This document shows positions 47,727 through 59,073 of a DNA stretch of 64,000 bases, in pieces (within the stretch, counting starts at the first letter, position 1; each line of letters begins with the position of its first letter). The notes below the pieces were generated by a model that was not told where the DNA came from, searched no databases, and saw nothing but the letters and a program-made list of their open reading frames with translations. The DNA is taken from contig NC_030387.2 of the NCBI RefSeq assembly GCF_001625215.2, forward strand, positions 1,178,001 through 1,242,000, given 5' to 3'. Source of the DNA: Daucus carota subsp. sativus. Its lineage: Eukaryota; Streptophyta; Magnoliopsida; Apiales; Apiaceae. A program made the translations under genes and the position numbers.

Positions 47727-50194
47727 ATGATGAAGCATAATTCAGCAATGAAGAATGAAGAAGAGACTTTGAGTGTTTCAATCTCCACACCCCCACCAAG
47801 GTTTAGAGTTTCTGGTTCATCTAAGTCCAAGAATTTGCAGAAGACTGAGGTTTTGAATGGCGGGGTTTCGGTATCTTGTTCACCTCAATCAAGAAGAGCT
47901 AATTCAGTGCCTCCTAGAGATGCTGTTCAGAATGGTAGTAGTAGCCAAAAGATGATTAGGAGGTCAATTTTGAATAACAGGCCTAAATCTGGAGAAGGGT
48001 GTGTTTCTGGGTCTCAAGGTGGTAGAGAATTTGAAGAGATTAAGGTTGTGCATAGGTCTGTCAGCCGAGGTGTTGTTGAGTCGTATGCTCGACCTAACAA
48101 AAACACGAAAAAGAGGAGTGATATAGATATGGTAGATGTGAAGAAGGTACTTGAGGAAAAGCTTGACCAAAAGGAGATTTTGATTAGGGAGTTGCAGTCT
48201 GAGGTATTGGAATTGAAGGCAGAGTTAGGTAGATCACAGAGCTTGAATGCTGAGCTTCAATCACGAAACAAGAAGCTCTCCGATGACCTTGCTTTAGCTG
48301 AAGCTAAGAATACTGACCTAACTACTACCAAGGAGGTAAGAATGCAGTCCTCATTCCTGTAAAATTGTCATTTCTTGTTGGTTCTTATGAAAATTCTGTT
48401 TTTTTTTTATCTGACATGACAAAAAATTATCATAGAAGCAAATCCTGCATAAATCTATGTAGGTGTCTTGAGACTGATCTATGTTGTTCAATTGTTTTGT
48501 ATCTTCTTGAAGAAGGATTTGGTTGCAGAAATTCCCAGTTCCAAATTCAAGGACATTCAGAAACTAATTGCCAACAAGCTGGAAAGTTCGATGGCTAAAA
48601 AGGATAGTGTCATTGAAACGAGTACTAAAATCGCCCCAACAGCTGCAACAAGAAGTCCAGGGGCTGGCATTGCAAATGTACAACCAAAATTTTATGATTG
48701 CCCTTCTAACCTGCCACCGCCACCTCCTCCACCCCTGCCACCACGGCGAGCTGCTAAAGCAGCTTCCCCCAGAAAGGCTTCTCCAGTCGTAGAAATGTTC
48801 CAGGCCTTGACAACAAAAAAGGGTAAAAACCCTTCAGTGGGTGGAAATTACAGTAAACAGATTGCTAGTAGTGCACATAACAGCATTGTTGGAGAAATAC
48901 AAAATCGTTCAGCACATCTGTTAGCTGTAAGAATCTGATTATGTTAATCATATGAGAGGCCTTAGATTTTTTACTCTGTGTGTTTATTGTAAACCGACTA
49001 TCATTGCAGATAAAATCAGACATCGAAACCAGAGGAGAGTTTATAGAAAGCCTCATCCAGAAAGTCCTGGCTGCTGCCTATCAAGACATCGAAGATGTTC
49101 TTCAGTTTGTGGATTGGCTTGACAACGAACTCTCATCACTGGTAATTTTTCATTCAGGGTTGATTAATCTCCGCGTATAAATGTTATTATTTTGGTAATA
49201 TTCTTGCACTTTTGCAATACACAGGCTGATGAGCGAGCAGTACTGAGGCATTTCCAGTGGCCTGAGAAGAAAGCCGATGCCATGAGAGAAGCTGCAATTG
49301 AGTATCGGAGTCTTAAACTGTTAGAAACCGAAGTTTATTCCTACAAGGATGATACAACTGTTCCATGTGGAACTGCCTTGAAGAAGATGGCCGGCTTACT
49401 AGATAAGTACGTACAGTTTTTCACCTATTCTGCTTTCATCTATCGCGGAGTAGGAAGCAATAATTAGCTTCTTGTTACGTCTCATGGTGTAGGTCAGAGC
49501 GGAGCATACAGAGACTAATCAAACTGCGTAACTCAGTCATGGCAACTTACAAGAACCACAAGATACCAACTGACTGGATGCTGGACTCCGGGACTGTTGC
49601 CAAGGTTGGTTTTTAAGAGTCACTGGTAACCATGTTTTCTGCAGAATTGAAAGACTAACATCTTGCTATGGTTTCTTACACTTGACTTTGGCTTATTATG
49701 AATGATATCTCAGATAAAGCAGGCTTCAAGAATGCTTGCGAAGATGTATATGAAGCGGGTCATCTTAGAGCTAGAGTCCTTTCGATACTCAGAAAGAGAA
49801 TCAACACAAGAAGCATTTCTGCTTCAGGGTGTGCATTTCGCATATAGGGCTCACCAGGTATACGTTTTGCAACATCTTAAGTTTTAGGAGATCCGCTAAA
49901 CTTAACAGTCTTCCTCGTATTCGTTTCCCTACAAAACTTGAAATTTTCAAGAAACAGCACATGAAGAGACCTACTTGCTATTCCCTAACAGCAGATAATC
50001 TGTTGATCACATGTTTTTAATTTTGCTAACCGAGATCATTGGAATGAGGATCATGATACCCATGCATTGTATACCTGCAGTTCTCAGGAGGTCTAGATTC
50101 AGAAACCCTGTGTGCCTTCGAAGAGATCAGGCAGCGCGTTCCAGGGCATCTGCAGAGTTCTCGAGAAATCTTTTCTGCAATACCATTGTCATAA
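47727..50194 (+). CDS. CHUP1/IPGA1-family protein (7 coding exons, 568 aa)
   Basis: Exons 47727-48335, 48513-48926, 49010-49141, 49225-49406, 49493-49604, 49714-49857 and 50081-50194 give 1707 nt in frame. The start is the ATG of MMKHNSAMKNEEE; there is no in-frame ATG further upstream within this exon. The acceptor of exon 2 could be three bases later. Order of parts: basic Ser-rich N-terminus (1-135), coiled coil (about 145-203, VLEEKLDQKEILIRELQSEV), polyproline stretch (about 268-282), then the conserved C-terminal domain (IETRGEFIESLIQKV, DVLQFVDWLDNELSSL, FQWPEKKADAMREAA). Family knowledge: CHUP1 links chloroplasts to actin; shorter relatives such as Arabidopsis At1g48280 and IPGA1 act on the cytoskeleton. 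No N-terminal hydrophobic anchor is seen, unlike CHUP1 itself. Its last exon is duplicated at 53188-53301. Confidence 0.88.
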
Positions 50195-51366
50195 AGGGAA
50201 GGTGATAAATCCTTGTAAATGCAAATAATGCACCCTGTCATTAGTATCACTGCATTTCCCTTTGCCATGATCAGAAGATTGTGAAAGAGCTTGCAGACAG
50301 AGATCAACCATATGGAAAATGAAAAGATAGACCAATGTTGCAATAAATATTACATTATTATCCTTCTTTTTCATATGAATAACAATAAAATTTTGATATA
50401 GACTGTCAATGTAATATAATCTAAATGCTGTAATAGTTCTTCCATATTAACTTTAGTTCTCATATGACTAAAACATCAAGTCACCAAACTCACTTTTATG
50501 GTAATCTATTGATAAGGTTAGAATTACTATATCTAGAAGGCATTTAGTTTCTGAATTCTGGTCTTCTGCAATTTAATTATATGTTTTTCTTTTTCTTTCT
50601 TTTTTTTTAAACCTGCATCAAACTGGATGGAAAATGCACAAAGGCTAATTCATCACTAAAAGTTTCAGTTGGGTCACCGACCTAAAAAAGCTTACAATCG
50701 CATTATAGAATTGTACTTAATTTTCAATCACAAAAAAAGTGATAGAATTGTACAATCGCATTATAGATATGTTATATTAAAGTGTACAAAAAAAATTAGC
50801 TGATGACCTATTTGAAAGTGATACAAAATCAAGTGATGAATTTGTCGTTGAACTTATACAAAAGTTGCTATTTGACTGAAAGCTTGAAAGCTTTTCTGGA
50901 CCGTTGATTCTACCAAAATTTCAATATAGTACAGTCATGAATGAGCTTTTTTACCCTATGGAAAATTTGTGACCACAAGGCACTAGTGAGCTTGCATTTG
51001 CAGGCCTAAGATTTAAGCTTATATGAGCACCATAATTTTCTTAGACAAATCACAGAATTTAACATATTCACATAGTTATTCTCTTTTCACTCAAACTTTA
51101 ACCTATCTTACAAATATTCGACGAAATTAGAGCCAATGGATAACGCAGCATCATAAATGGTCAGATTCGGGTTTTATTGCCTATATGCTCTATAATCTTG
51201 CTCAGCAAATTGTCTAACAGTTTAGAGATACAAGTATACAACCAAATATATCGGCCAAGAATTAAACAGATGTATATTATTGAAAAGAGACATATACACT
51301 TGGTATAAACTACATCATATGGTGGAGAGACTCGTAAATGCATAAATCTACGTTTGGTGGAGAGAC
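50195..51366. other. Region between convergent CHUP1-like and DHNAT genes
   Basis: 3' flanks of both genes. A/T-rich. Includes about 300 bp (50640-50940) absent from unit B. No gene supported. Confidence 0.5.
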
Positions 51367-52760
51367 TTAAAGTTTTGCATACTTGAGTATAGTTTTAGCA
51401 ACATCTTTGGCATGCTCTGGCACAGGCAAGTTCGTTACAAGAGTAACACGTGATATTGCTACGAACGACTTGCTCTCAGAGGCCGAGGGATCATCCAACT
51501 TCCAGAGTTTCACCTCCCATACCTGCTCAACAATCACTGACTTTATAGAACCGAAGCAAAACGTACATAGGGAACAATTTGCAAACAAATGGTAAGTGTA
51601 GTAAACTTCAGTACTGAAGATGAGTTATCCAGCTGATCGGTTGCTCATTCTCAAAATCTTAATCATATTATTCATTCATTGAAAGACATGGCTTATCAGT
51701 TCTAATTTTGCTTCACATTCAAGCGTTCAACGATTATGAAAGGTTTACGGGTACATGTGAATCAAAACCTAAGTCTATAGTTCAAGTGGTCATAGAAAGC
51801 AGAATCGGAAGTAAACATTCAATTTTCAGTAGAATGTAAAGGAAGAAGTTTGGACTACTGCGTTTAGCTAAGCGGATCCAAAAGTAATTTCTAGCAGTCA
51901 ATCGCTGGGCAGGGATTATAAATTCATAATTGAAGAGGAGAATTAATGGTATAATGTGCTTAGTTTCAGTTATTTCTGCCTCATTCTAATTTCTTACTCA
52001 TAATTCCAAGCTTCCAAAAAATGCCTCATTACTTGATTTCACAAAATTTGGGTGTTTACTCCATGCCTAGACAGCTAGACTGCTTTTTTGGAACATTGTA
52101 GCTACCTACTAAATTAGCTAAACAAACCACCTATTCATTTCTACAAAATCAGTACATGAATTCTCACTTAATCCAAGAATCACACTGCAGAAGTAATGTT
52201 CTAAAAGCCATCAATCACCGACTATTTGATGTTCCGTAGATCGCCGAACTGATGAAATCTCCAATTAATCCTTGTTATGTGTCTATATCAATTAAGTCCA
52301 AATTCCCGCATTTTACAACACTTGCCTGAACAAATAAATAATTACAAATAAATAAATAGTACTACCTGAATTGTTCTGCCGACGGAAACAGGGGTGGCCT
52401 CAGCAAAGACAAGCTCCCCAAGATCAGCCCGCCGGAGATGGTTGATACTCAGATGAATTCCAGCCACCCTTTGGAGCCCAGATGCCAAGTGGGCCCCAAT
52501 ACTTGCCAATGATTCTGATATCAACGCTGACACCCCGCCATGTAACACCTTAAACGGCTGTCACAAAATACATCAAAACATTAAAAACTCCAAAATCACA
52601 AAAAAAAAAAAAAAAAAAATATCGGCACCTGGCAACATTTGGGGGTCACCGGCATCCGGCCAGTGACTTTTTCCGGCGACAATTCGTCAATCTCGAAGCC
52701 GATGGTGTGAAGGGGTGCATCCAATTCTTGTGTTTTGTTTGTTGAGGAAGTCAACTCCAT
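51367..52760 (-). CDS. DHNAT1: 1,4-dihydroxy-2-naphthoyl-CoA thioesterase, copy A (159 aa)
   Basis: Exons 52629-52760, 52366-52557 and 51367-51522 make 480 nt in frame. This is a hotdog-fold thioesterase of the 4HBT type. The HGG loop is at residues 50-52 ([13 protein letters not shown]) with the putative catalytic Glu59. The C-terminus is AKL, a type-1 peroxisomal targeting signal. Family knowledge: Arabidopsis DHNAT1 (At1g48320) hydrolyses DHNA-CoA in peroxisomes for phylloquinone (vitamin K1) synthesis; length and ending agree. The symbol is given by family resemblance. It is convergent with the CHUP1-like gene. Confidence 0.9.
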
Positions 52761-53187
52761 GGTCTTGGTGAGCTGTGTTGAGTTCTTGTTTTCGACAAAG
52801 GTGGCTTTGGAGGAGACAACAACTCAACTATCCAATGTTAAATTTCATGACACGAAACAGATACAAGTATTAACACTCCTATTCTAGGACACTGTCAGAC
52901 TTACCAATACGGCACTTGTGTATTAGCACTTTAAGCATGACAATATTATACGCATAGCAGTCACCTCGTCTATCCTAACATCTTAAGATTTTAGGAGATC
53001 CGCTAAACTTAACAGTCTTCGTCATATTCGTTTCCCTACAAAACTTGAAATTATCAAGAAACAGCACATGAACAGACCTACTTGCTGTTCCCTAACAGCA
53101 GATAATCTGTTGATCACATGTTTCTAATTTTGCTGACTGAGATCGTTGGAACGAGGATCATGATACTCATGCATTGTATATCTGCAG

Positions 53188-53301
53188 TTCTCAGGAGGTC
53201 TAGATTCAGAAACCCTGTGTGCTTTCGAAGAGATCAGGCAGCGCGTTCCAGGGCATTTGCAAAGTTCTCGAGACATCTTTTCTGCAATACCATTGTCATA
53301 A
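53188..53301 (+). pseudogene. Orphan copy of the last CHUP1-like exon
   Basis: Starts after TCTGCAG with FSGGLDSETLCAFEEIRQR, ends at the same TAA and keeps the 38-codon length. Changes from the real exon are few (for example SSRDIF for SSREIF, and GHLQS retained). It has no upstream exons, so it can be used only as an alternative last exon of the gene 3 kb upstream. Confidence 0.85.
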
Positions 53302-53588
53302 AGTGATGGCAATAAATCCTTGTAAATCCAAATAATGCACCCTCTCATACCCAGTATCACTCCCCTTTGCCATGATCAGAAGATTGTGAAAGGGCTTGCA
53401 GACAGGGATCAACCATATGGAAGATGAAATGATAGACCAATGTTGCAATAAATATTACATTGTTACCCTTCTTGTTCATATGAATAACAATAATTTTTTG
53501 ATATGGACTGTCAATGTAATATAATCTAAATGCTGTAATAGTTCTTCTAACTTTAGTTGTCAGATGACTGAAACATCAAGTCACCAAA

Positions 53589-53798
53589 CTTTGGATCGTG
53601 AGCGGAATCGGGAATGAAAATGAAGAGTAAATGAGGGGTATCCAACGGGAGTAATGATTTACCCTCCAAGTGGGACTGAAGTTCTCATTCCACGTCACAA
53701 AATTACTAATCTAAATTACTAATCTGAACACCAATACATGGGGTTGAGCTTCCGATTTCCGTTAACCGGACTCATTAACCACAAACCAAGCACCTCCT
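53589..53798. mobile_element. MITE in unit B
   Basis: Ends TTTGGATCGTGAG and AACCAAGCACCTCC, the reverse of the element at 647-848. Absent from the matching place in unit A (near 50490), so it inserted after the segmental duplication. Confidence 0.65.
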
Positions 53799-54282
53799 AT
53801 AACTAGAAGGCATTTAGTTTCTGAATTCTGTCTTCTACGATTTTATTATATTCTTTCTTTTTTAACCTGGATCACACTGGATGGAAAATTAGAGACCACG
53901 AGGCACTAGTGAGCTTGCATCTGCAGGCCTAAGATTAAAGCTTATGTTGAACAATATAATTTTCTCAGACAAATCACAGAAATTTACATATTCACATACT
54001 TATTCCTTTCCTCCGCTCAGATTTAACCTGTCTTACAAATATTCGACAAAATTAGAGCGAATGGATAACACAGCATCATAAATGGTCAGGTTCGGATTTT
54101 ATTGCCTATATGCTCTATAATCTTGCTCAGCATATTGTCTAACAGTTTAGAGGTACAACCAAATATATTGGCCAAGAATTAAACTGATGTATATTATTGA
54201 ACAGATACATATACACTTGGTATAAACTACATCATATGGTGGAGGGACTCATAATTTTGCAATGAATAAATCTACTTTAGCC

Positions 54283-55756
54283 TCATAATTTTGCATACTT
54301 GACTATAGTTTTGGCAGCATCTTTGGAATGCTCTGGCACTGGCAAGTTTGTTATAAGGGTAACACGTGATATCGCTACGAACGACTTGCTCTCAGAATCC
54401 GAGGGATCATTCAACTTCCAGAGTTTTACCTCCCATACCTGCTCAACAATCATTGACTTTATGGAACAAAAGCAAAACATACATAGGGAACAATTTGCAA
54501 AGAAATGGCAAACAAAAGCAAAATGTACATAGGAAACAATTTGCAAACAAATGCCAAGTGTAGCTGATGATTAATTATCCAGCTGATCGGTCGCTCATTC
54601 TCAAAATCTTAATCATATTATTCACATTGAAAGACGTGGCTTATCGGTTCTAATTTTACTTCACATTCAAAGGTTCAACAGATTATGAAAGGTTTGCGGG
54701 TACACATGAATCAAAACTTAAGTCTACAGTTCAAGTGGTCATAGAAAGCACAATGGGAATTAAACATTCAATTTTCAGTTGATTAGAAAAGGAAGAAGTT
54801 TGGACTACAATGTTTAGCTAAGCGGGTCCAAAGTAATTTATAGCAGTCAATCGCTGGACAGGGATCAAAATTGAAGCGGAGAATTAATGGTATAGTTTTA
54901 ATATAAGAATAAAATCTGCTTAGTTTCAGTTATTTCCGCCTCATTCATAATTCCAAGTTCCAACCTTCCAAAAAATTCCTCATTACTTGATTTCACAAAA
55001 TTTGGGTGTTTAGCCCATTCCTGGACAGCTAGACTGTTTTTTTTCGATCATTGTAGCTACCTACTACAGTAAATTAGCTATACGCCTATACCAACCACTT
55101 ATTTCCATTTCTACAAACTCAGTACATGAATTCTCACTTAATCCAAGAATCACACCGCAGAACATTGTTCTAAAAGTAGGTGAAAAGTCACCATTAATCA
55201 CCGATTAATCCATGTTCCATAACCCAACAAACTAATTAAATCTCCAATTATTCAATATATTATCCGATTATCTCCGAATAATCCTTATTTTTGTGTCTTC
55301 CTCCACTTAGTCCGATTTCCGCTTTTTCCAACACCAGGCAGAACAAATAAATAAAGAGTACCTGAATTGTTTTGCCGACGGAAACAGGGGTGGCCTCAGC
55401 AAAGACGAGCTCCCCGAGATCAGCCCGCCGGAGATGGTTGATACTCAGATGAATTCCGGCCACCCTTTTGAGCCCAGACGCCAAGTGGGCCCCCATACTT
55501 GCCAATGATTCCGATATCAACGCTGACACCCCTCCATGTAACACCTTAAACGGCTGTTACAAAATATATTAAAACTCGAAAATCACAAAAAAAAATAAAT
55601 TAATAATAATAAAATTCTCAGCACCTGGCAACATTTGGGGGTGACCGGCAGCCGGCCGGTGACTTTTTCCGGCGACAATTCGTCAATCTCGAAGCCGATG
55701 GTGTAAAGGGGTGCATCCAATTCTTGTGTTTTGTTTGTTGACGAAGTCAACTCCAT
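54283..55756 (-). CDS. DHNAT1: 1,4-dihydroxy-2-naphthoyl-CoA thioesterase, copy B (159 aa)
   Basis: Exons 55625-55756, 55362-55553 and 54283-54438, the same lengths and phases as copy A. I count about 11 residue differences in 159. HGG at 50-52, Glu59 and the final AKL are kept, and the stop is TGA instead of TAA. It is intact and so probably functional, with the same peroxisomal role. Its promoter-side flank matches copy A only for about 170 bp and then meets a Helitron. Confidence 0.89.
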
Positions 55757-55997
55757 GGTCTTGGTGAGTTCTGTTGAGTTTTTGTTTTCAACAAAGGTGG
55801 CTTTGGAGGAGACAACAACTCAAACTATCCAATGTTAAATTTTAGGACACGAAACAGATACAAGTACTAACACACACCCATACTCTTGGACACTGGTACA
55901 CTTGCAAATACGGCACTTGTGTTTGTGTATTTGGTAGTCAATTCGGACAGATTGTTTATACAGTGCGCCGATCATCAGAAGTATATTTATAAAAAAA

Positions 55998-57378
55998 CTA
56001 GTTGAGAAGCCGCGCGTTGCGGCGGCCTATAAAAATTATATTAATGATTCAATATTAATATTTATAGAATAAAATATTTTTTGGCTATCTATAAAAAGTA
56101 TATTAATGTTTCAAAGTTAATATTTGTACGATAAAATAAATTTATATTATAAAAATCTTGATATAATACCAATACTAATATATAAAATTGCAAAATTGGA
56201 CTATAACTCATGGTGAAAAAATGAAAAAAAATTTATACACGTAATTAACAATTTAAAGCATGACGAATCTTAATTATTTTTTTTGAAAAGTAATCATGTT
56301 CTTGCATTGTCACCTTCCTCCAATTTTTTTGATTGATTGTGCACAAAAACATCTAACTTAAATCTGTGAGATAGCGGTCTATAACTACCCTATTAAAAGT
56401 TGCTTGAACAGAGCAAATAGATAATGCATGAATAATTTTTTCATGTATACAAAGTAAATCATATAAAAATTAACGACAACAAACATGTCTGATGAACAAA
56501 ACATATATTATAAAAGAATAACCAACAAACATACATCACTAATAGTTTATTTTGTTGATATCACCATCAATATCATGTCAAGACTATATTCTTTTCCGTG
56601 TTTGGATTTGTGGACTCCGATATAACGGTCTATAACTACCTTTGTTTGCAACAATCTTTGTTTTTTTTAATATTGTATAAACAGTCTTCACTTATCGTTG
56701 CAGAAGAATCGAGCAAGAGAAAGATAATTCTAATTTTTGATATTTTTTATCCAAAAATTTCAGAAAATTAGAAAAATAGAACGGAGCGATATGAGAGGCG
56801 CCACCTACACGCCCTCTCGCTTCTCCTTTAAAAATCGAGATCGAGTAAGAGAACTATCACCAGAAAGAGGTAGTTTGTGGTATTGAGAGAGGAGGTTGTG
56901 TTTAGATGATCCAAAACCCTACGATGTATTTATAGGTGCAGAGAGACTTGTTTGCTACTCTTTCCCATAAGTAAATAATCTGAACAAAATCAGAATAAAA
57001 TTTTCAAGTTATTGTATTCCATAAATAATCTATATTTCCCATAATTAAATAATCCGAAACAAAATCAGATTAAAACTTTCAAGCTACTATATTCCATAAA
57101 TAATTTGAAACAAAATCAGATTCCGAAACTTGCTTCTAATATACCCGAAACTAAAAAAGGTAGTTCTAATTTTTGATATTTTTCATCCAAAAATTTCAGA
57201 AAATTAGAAAAATAGAACGGAGCGATGTGAGAGGCGCCACCTAGACGCCCCTCGCTTCTCCTTTATATAAGTATATTGATTTCATCCAAAAATTTCAGAA
57301 AATTAGAAAAATAGAACGGAGCGATGTGAGAGGCGCCACCTAGACGCCCCTCGCTTCTCCTTTATATAAGTATATTGA
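55998..57378 (-). mobile_element. Non-autonomous Helitron with duplicated 5' end
   Basis: Minus strand: begins TCAATATACTTATATAAAGG and ends with the G/C-rich hairpin-like stretch and CTAG, between A (55997) and T (57379). It is related to the Helitron at 24611-25734. The 5'-terminal 99 bp are present twice in tandem (57181-57279 and 57280-57378). A third, incomplete copy of the end region is near 56740-56830. No Rep/helicase. Confidence 0.88.
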
Positions 57379-57429
57379 TTGAGAGCGGTAGTTTTTGTTT
57401 CGGAAATTTTACTTCTTTTCAAACAATCA

Positions 57430-58312
57430 GAGCATCTCCAATGTTGTTGTCTATAATCGTTGGTCAAATTGGATTTGTAAAACATTATAAAATTTGTTGA
57501 ATCTGAAAGACATTATAATTCGATTTTTTGGCTATATTAGTTGGTAATAATTTAAAAAAAAATATGTCACTGATATTTAGATTGTTATAAATCGAATACA
57601 CCAGTTTCATATGACAATAAATGATGTGTAATTTTCTTACAGATTTCTTGAGTGGAGTATCATTATTTTGAAGACGTTGATATAATTATTTTTGATAAGC
57701 CAACTAAATTTTTAACTAAGAGCATCTCACGATCTTAATTTATTTCTCATTTCTAATCAACTTTTTTTCTTTAAATGAAAAGATTTTTTTTAAAGTTTAC
57801 CTAAAGAGTCTCGTTCATATATTTAATTTAAAATGTAAACAAAGAAATTGAGTAGTTGAGGGATTGAGTAGTAGCTGACGGAAAAAATTGGGATGATATG
57901 TTTTTATTTCTCGACTGGCAGCCACATATTTATCCACCTCCGATGCTCATATCATGTACCCACGTATGTTATACTTGTACGTGAAGTATTTACCTATCAT
58001 TTAGAAGTGTAGTTGAAAATCATTATATTATTTACTAACGGGGTGTATTCGATTGGAATTTTAATATATTGTTGTCTATGAATTTTAATGGATTGTATGT
58101 AATTTTGATTATGTGCGGATTCTTGATAAAATGTCGATTGAGATTTTAATGTATTGTTGTCTATGAATTTTAATGGATTGTATTTAAATTATAACCAACC
58201 AATATAGTCAATACCGTTGAAGTACAATGTTTTACAGATTCAGCAAATTTTACAAAATGTCTTACAGGTTCAATTTAGCCAGCGATTATAACCAACGCCG
58301 TTGGAGATATTC
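57430..58312. mobile_element. DNA transposon with about 85-bp imperfect inverted ends
   Basis: The left end GAGCATCTCCAATG leads into TATAATCGTTGGTCAAATTG and GTAAAACATT. The right end is the inverse, ending CAACGCCGTTGGAGATATTC. GAGCATCTCC-type ends suggest PIF/Harbinger. The core is A/T-rich with no transposase. Confidence 0.65.
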
Positions 58313-59073
58313 AATTATATAATATCATTTTCCTTTGAATAAAGCTACTCCTCCAAAACATTATATCCTCTATATTTTTTATCAATAAAAATATATCCTC
58401 CTATCAAAAAAGGAAAAACCAAACCATATATAAATGATGTAGTTCGGTTTTTAGAATTCGATTTCAGTTTTAAATGGTGTGGTTTTGATCTCAAAATCAA
58501 ATATGTACAAGAACTGCTAAATGTCAGTATACCTTTGCTAGACATGGGTCTTGTTAACTTGTTGCCATCGAGAGTATGCTCAGGAATAAGTAACAGAATT
58601 TTGCTTATTTAATTTTTAGAGCCATATCACAGAACTACCAACCTATTATAACACCACTGTAGATTCTAATAAAAATCAAATTATGCTGTTGAACTGAGCA
58701 GGAAAGCAAATCAACAAATGGGATCCTAGGCTGCTCGACAAGAAAATAATTCTAGAAATTAATTAATTTATTCTAACAGAGAATAGGTATAATGGTAATT
58801 AAATTAAAATATTATTATATATATATATATATATATAATGAATTTTACTTGGTTCGGTTCCTTTTATATTCGATTTAAAAAAAATCAAAATAAAACCATA
58901 ATCATATTATTTGGTTCGGTTTTTATTCGGTTCGGTTACTAATTAATCCCGTTTTTAGTGATGCGGTTTTCTTCGATTTTTTATGATTTCGGTTTGGGTC
59001 GTTTTTTTCTCTTCCCGGCATAACCATCAAGGCAGCTTTTACACACAGACGCGTGTAGCACCTAGCAATCACC
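58313..59073. other. Upstream region of the MOS2-like gene
   Basis: A/T-rich, with a TA microsatellite at about 58817-58838 and two GGTTCGGTT-rich patches (about 58850-58935) like those in the palindromic elements. No gene supported. Confidence 0.5.

Larger units (their letters stand above)
49871..52922. repeat. Tandem segmental duplication, unit A (about 3 kb)
   Basis: Runs from intron 6 of the CHUP1-like gene to the promoter side of the first DHNAT gene. It matches 52978-55925 in the same orientation. Confidence 0.9.
52978..55925. repeat. Tandem segmental duplication, unit B
   Basis: Second copy of 49871-52922. It lacks one intergenic segment and gained a MITE at 53589-53798. The exons and introns of the thioesterase and the last CHUP1-like exon are all recognisable. 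Confidence 0.9.

Noticed and set aside
50026..50343. 105-residue minus-strand frame (also 53124-53360)
   Set aside because: Antisense of the last CHUP1-like exon and its duplicate; no family features.
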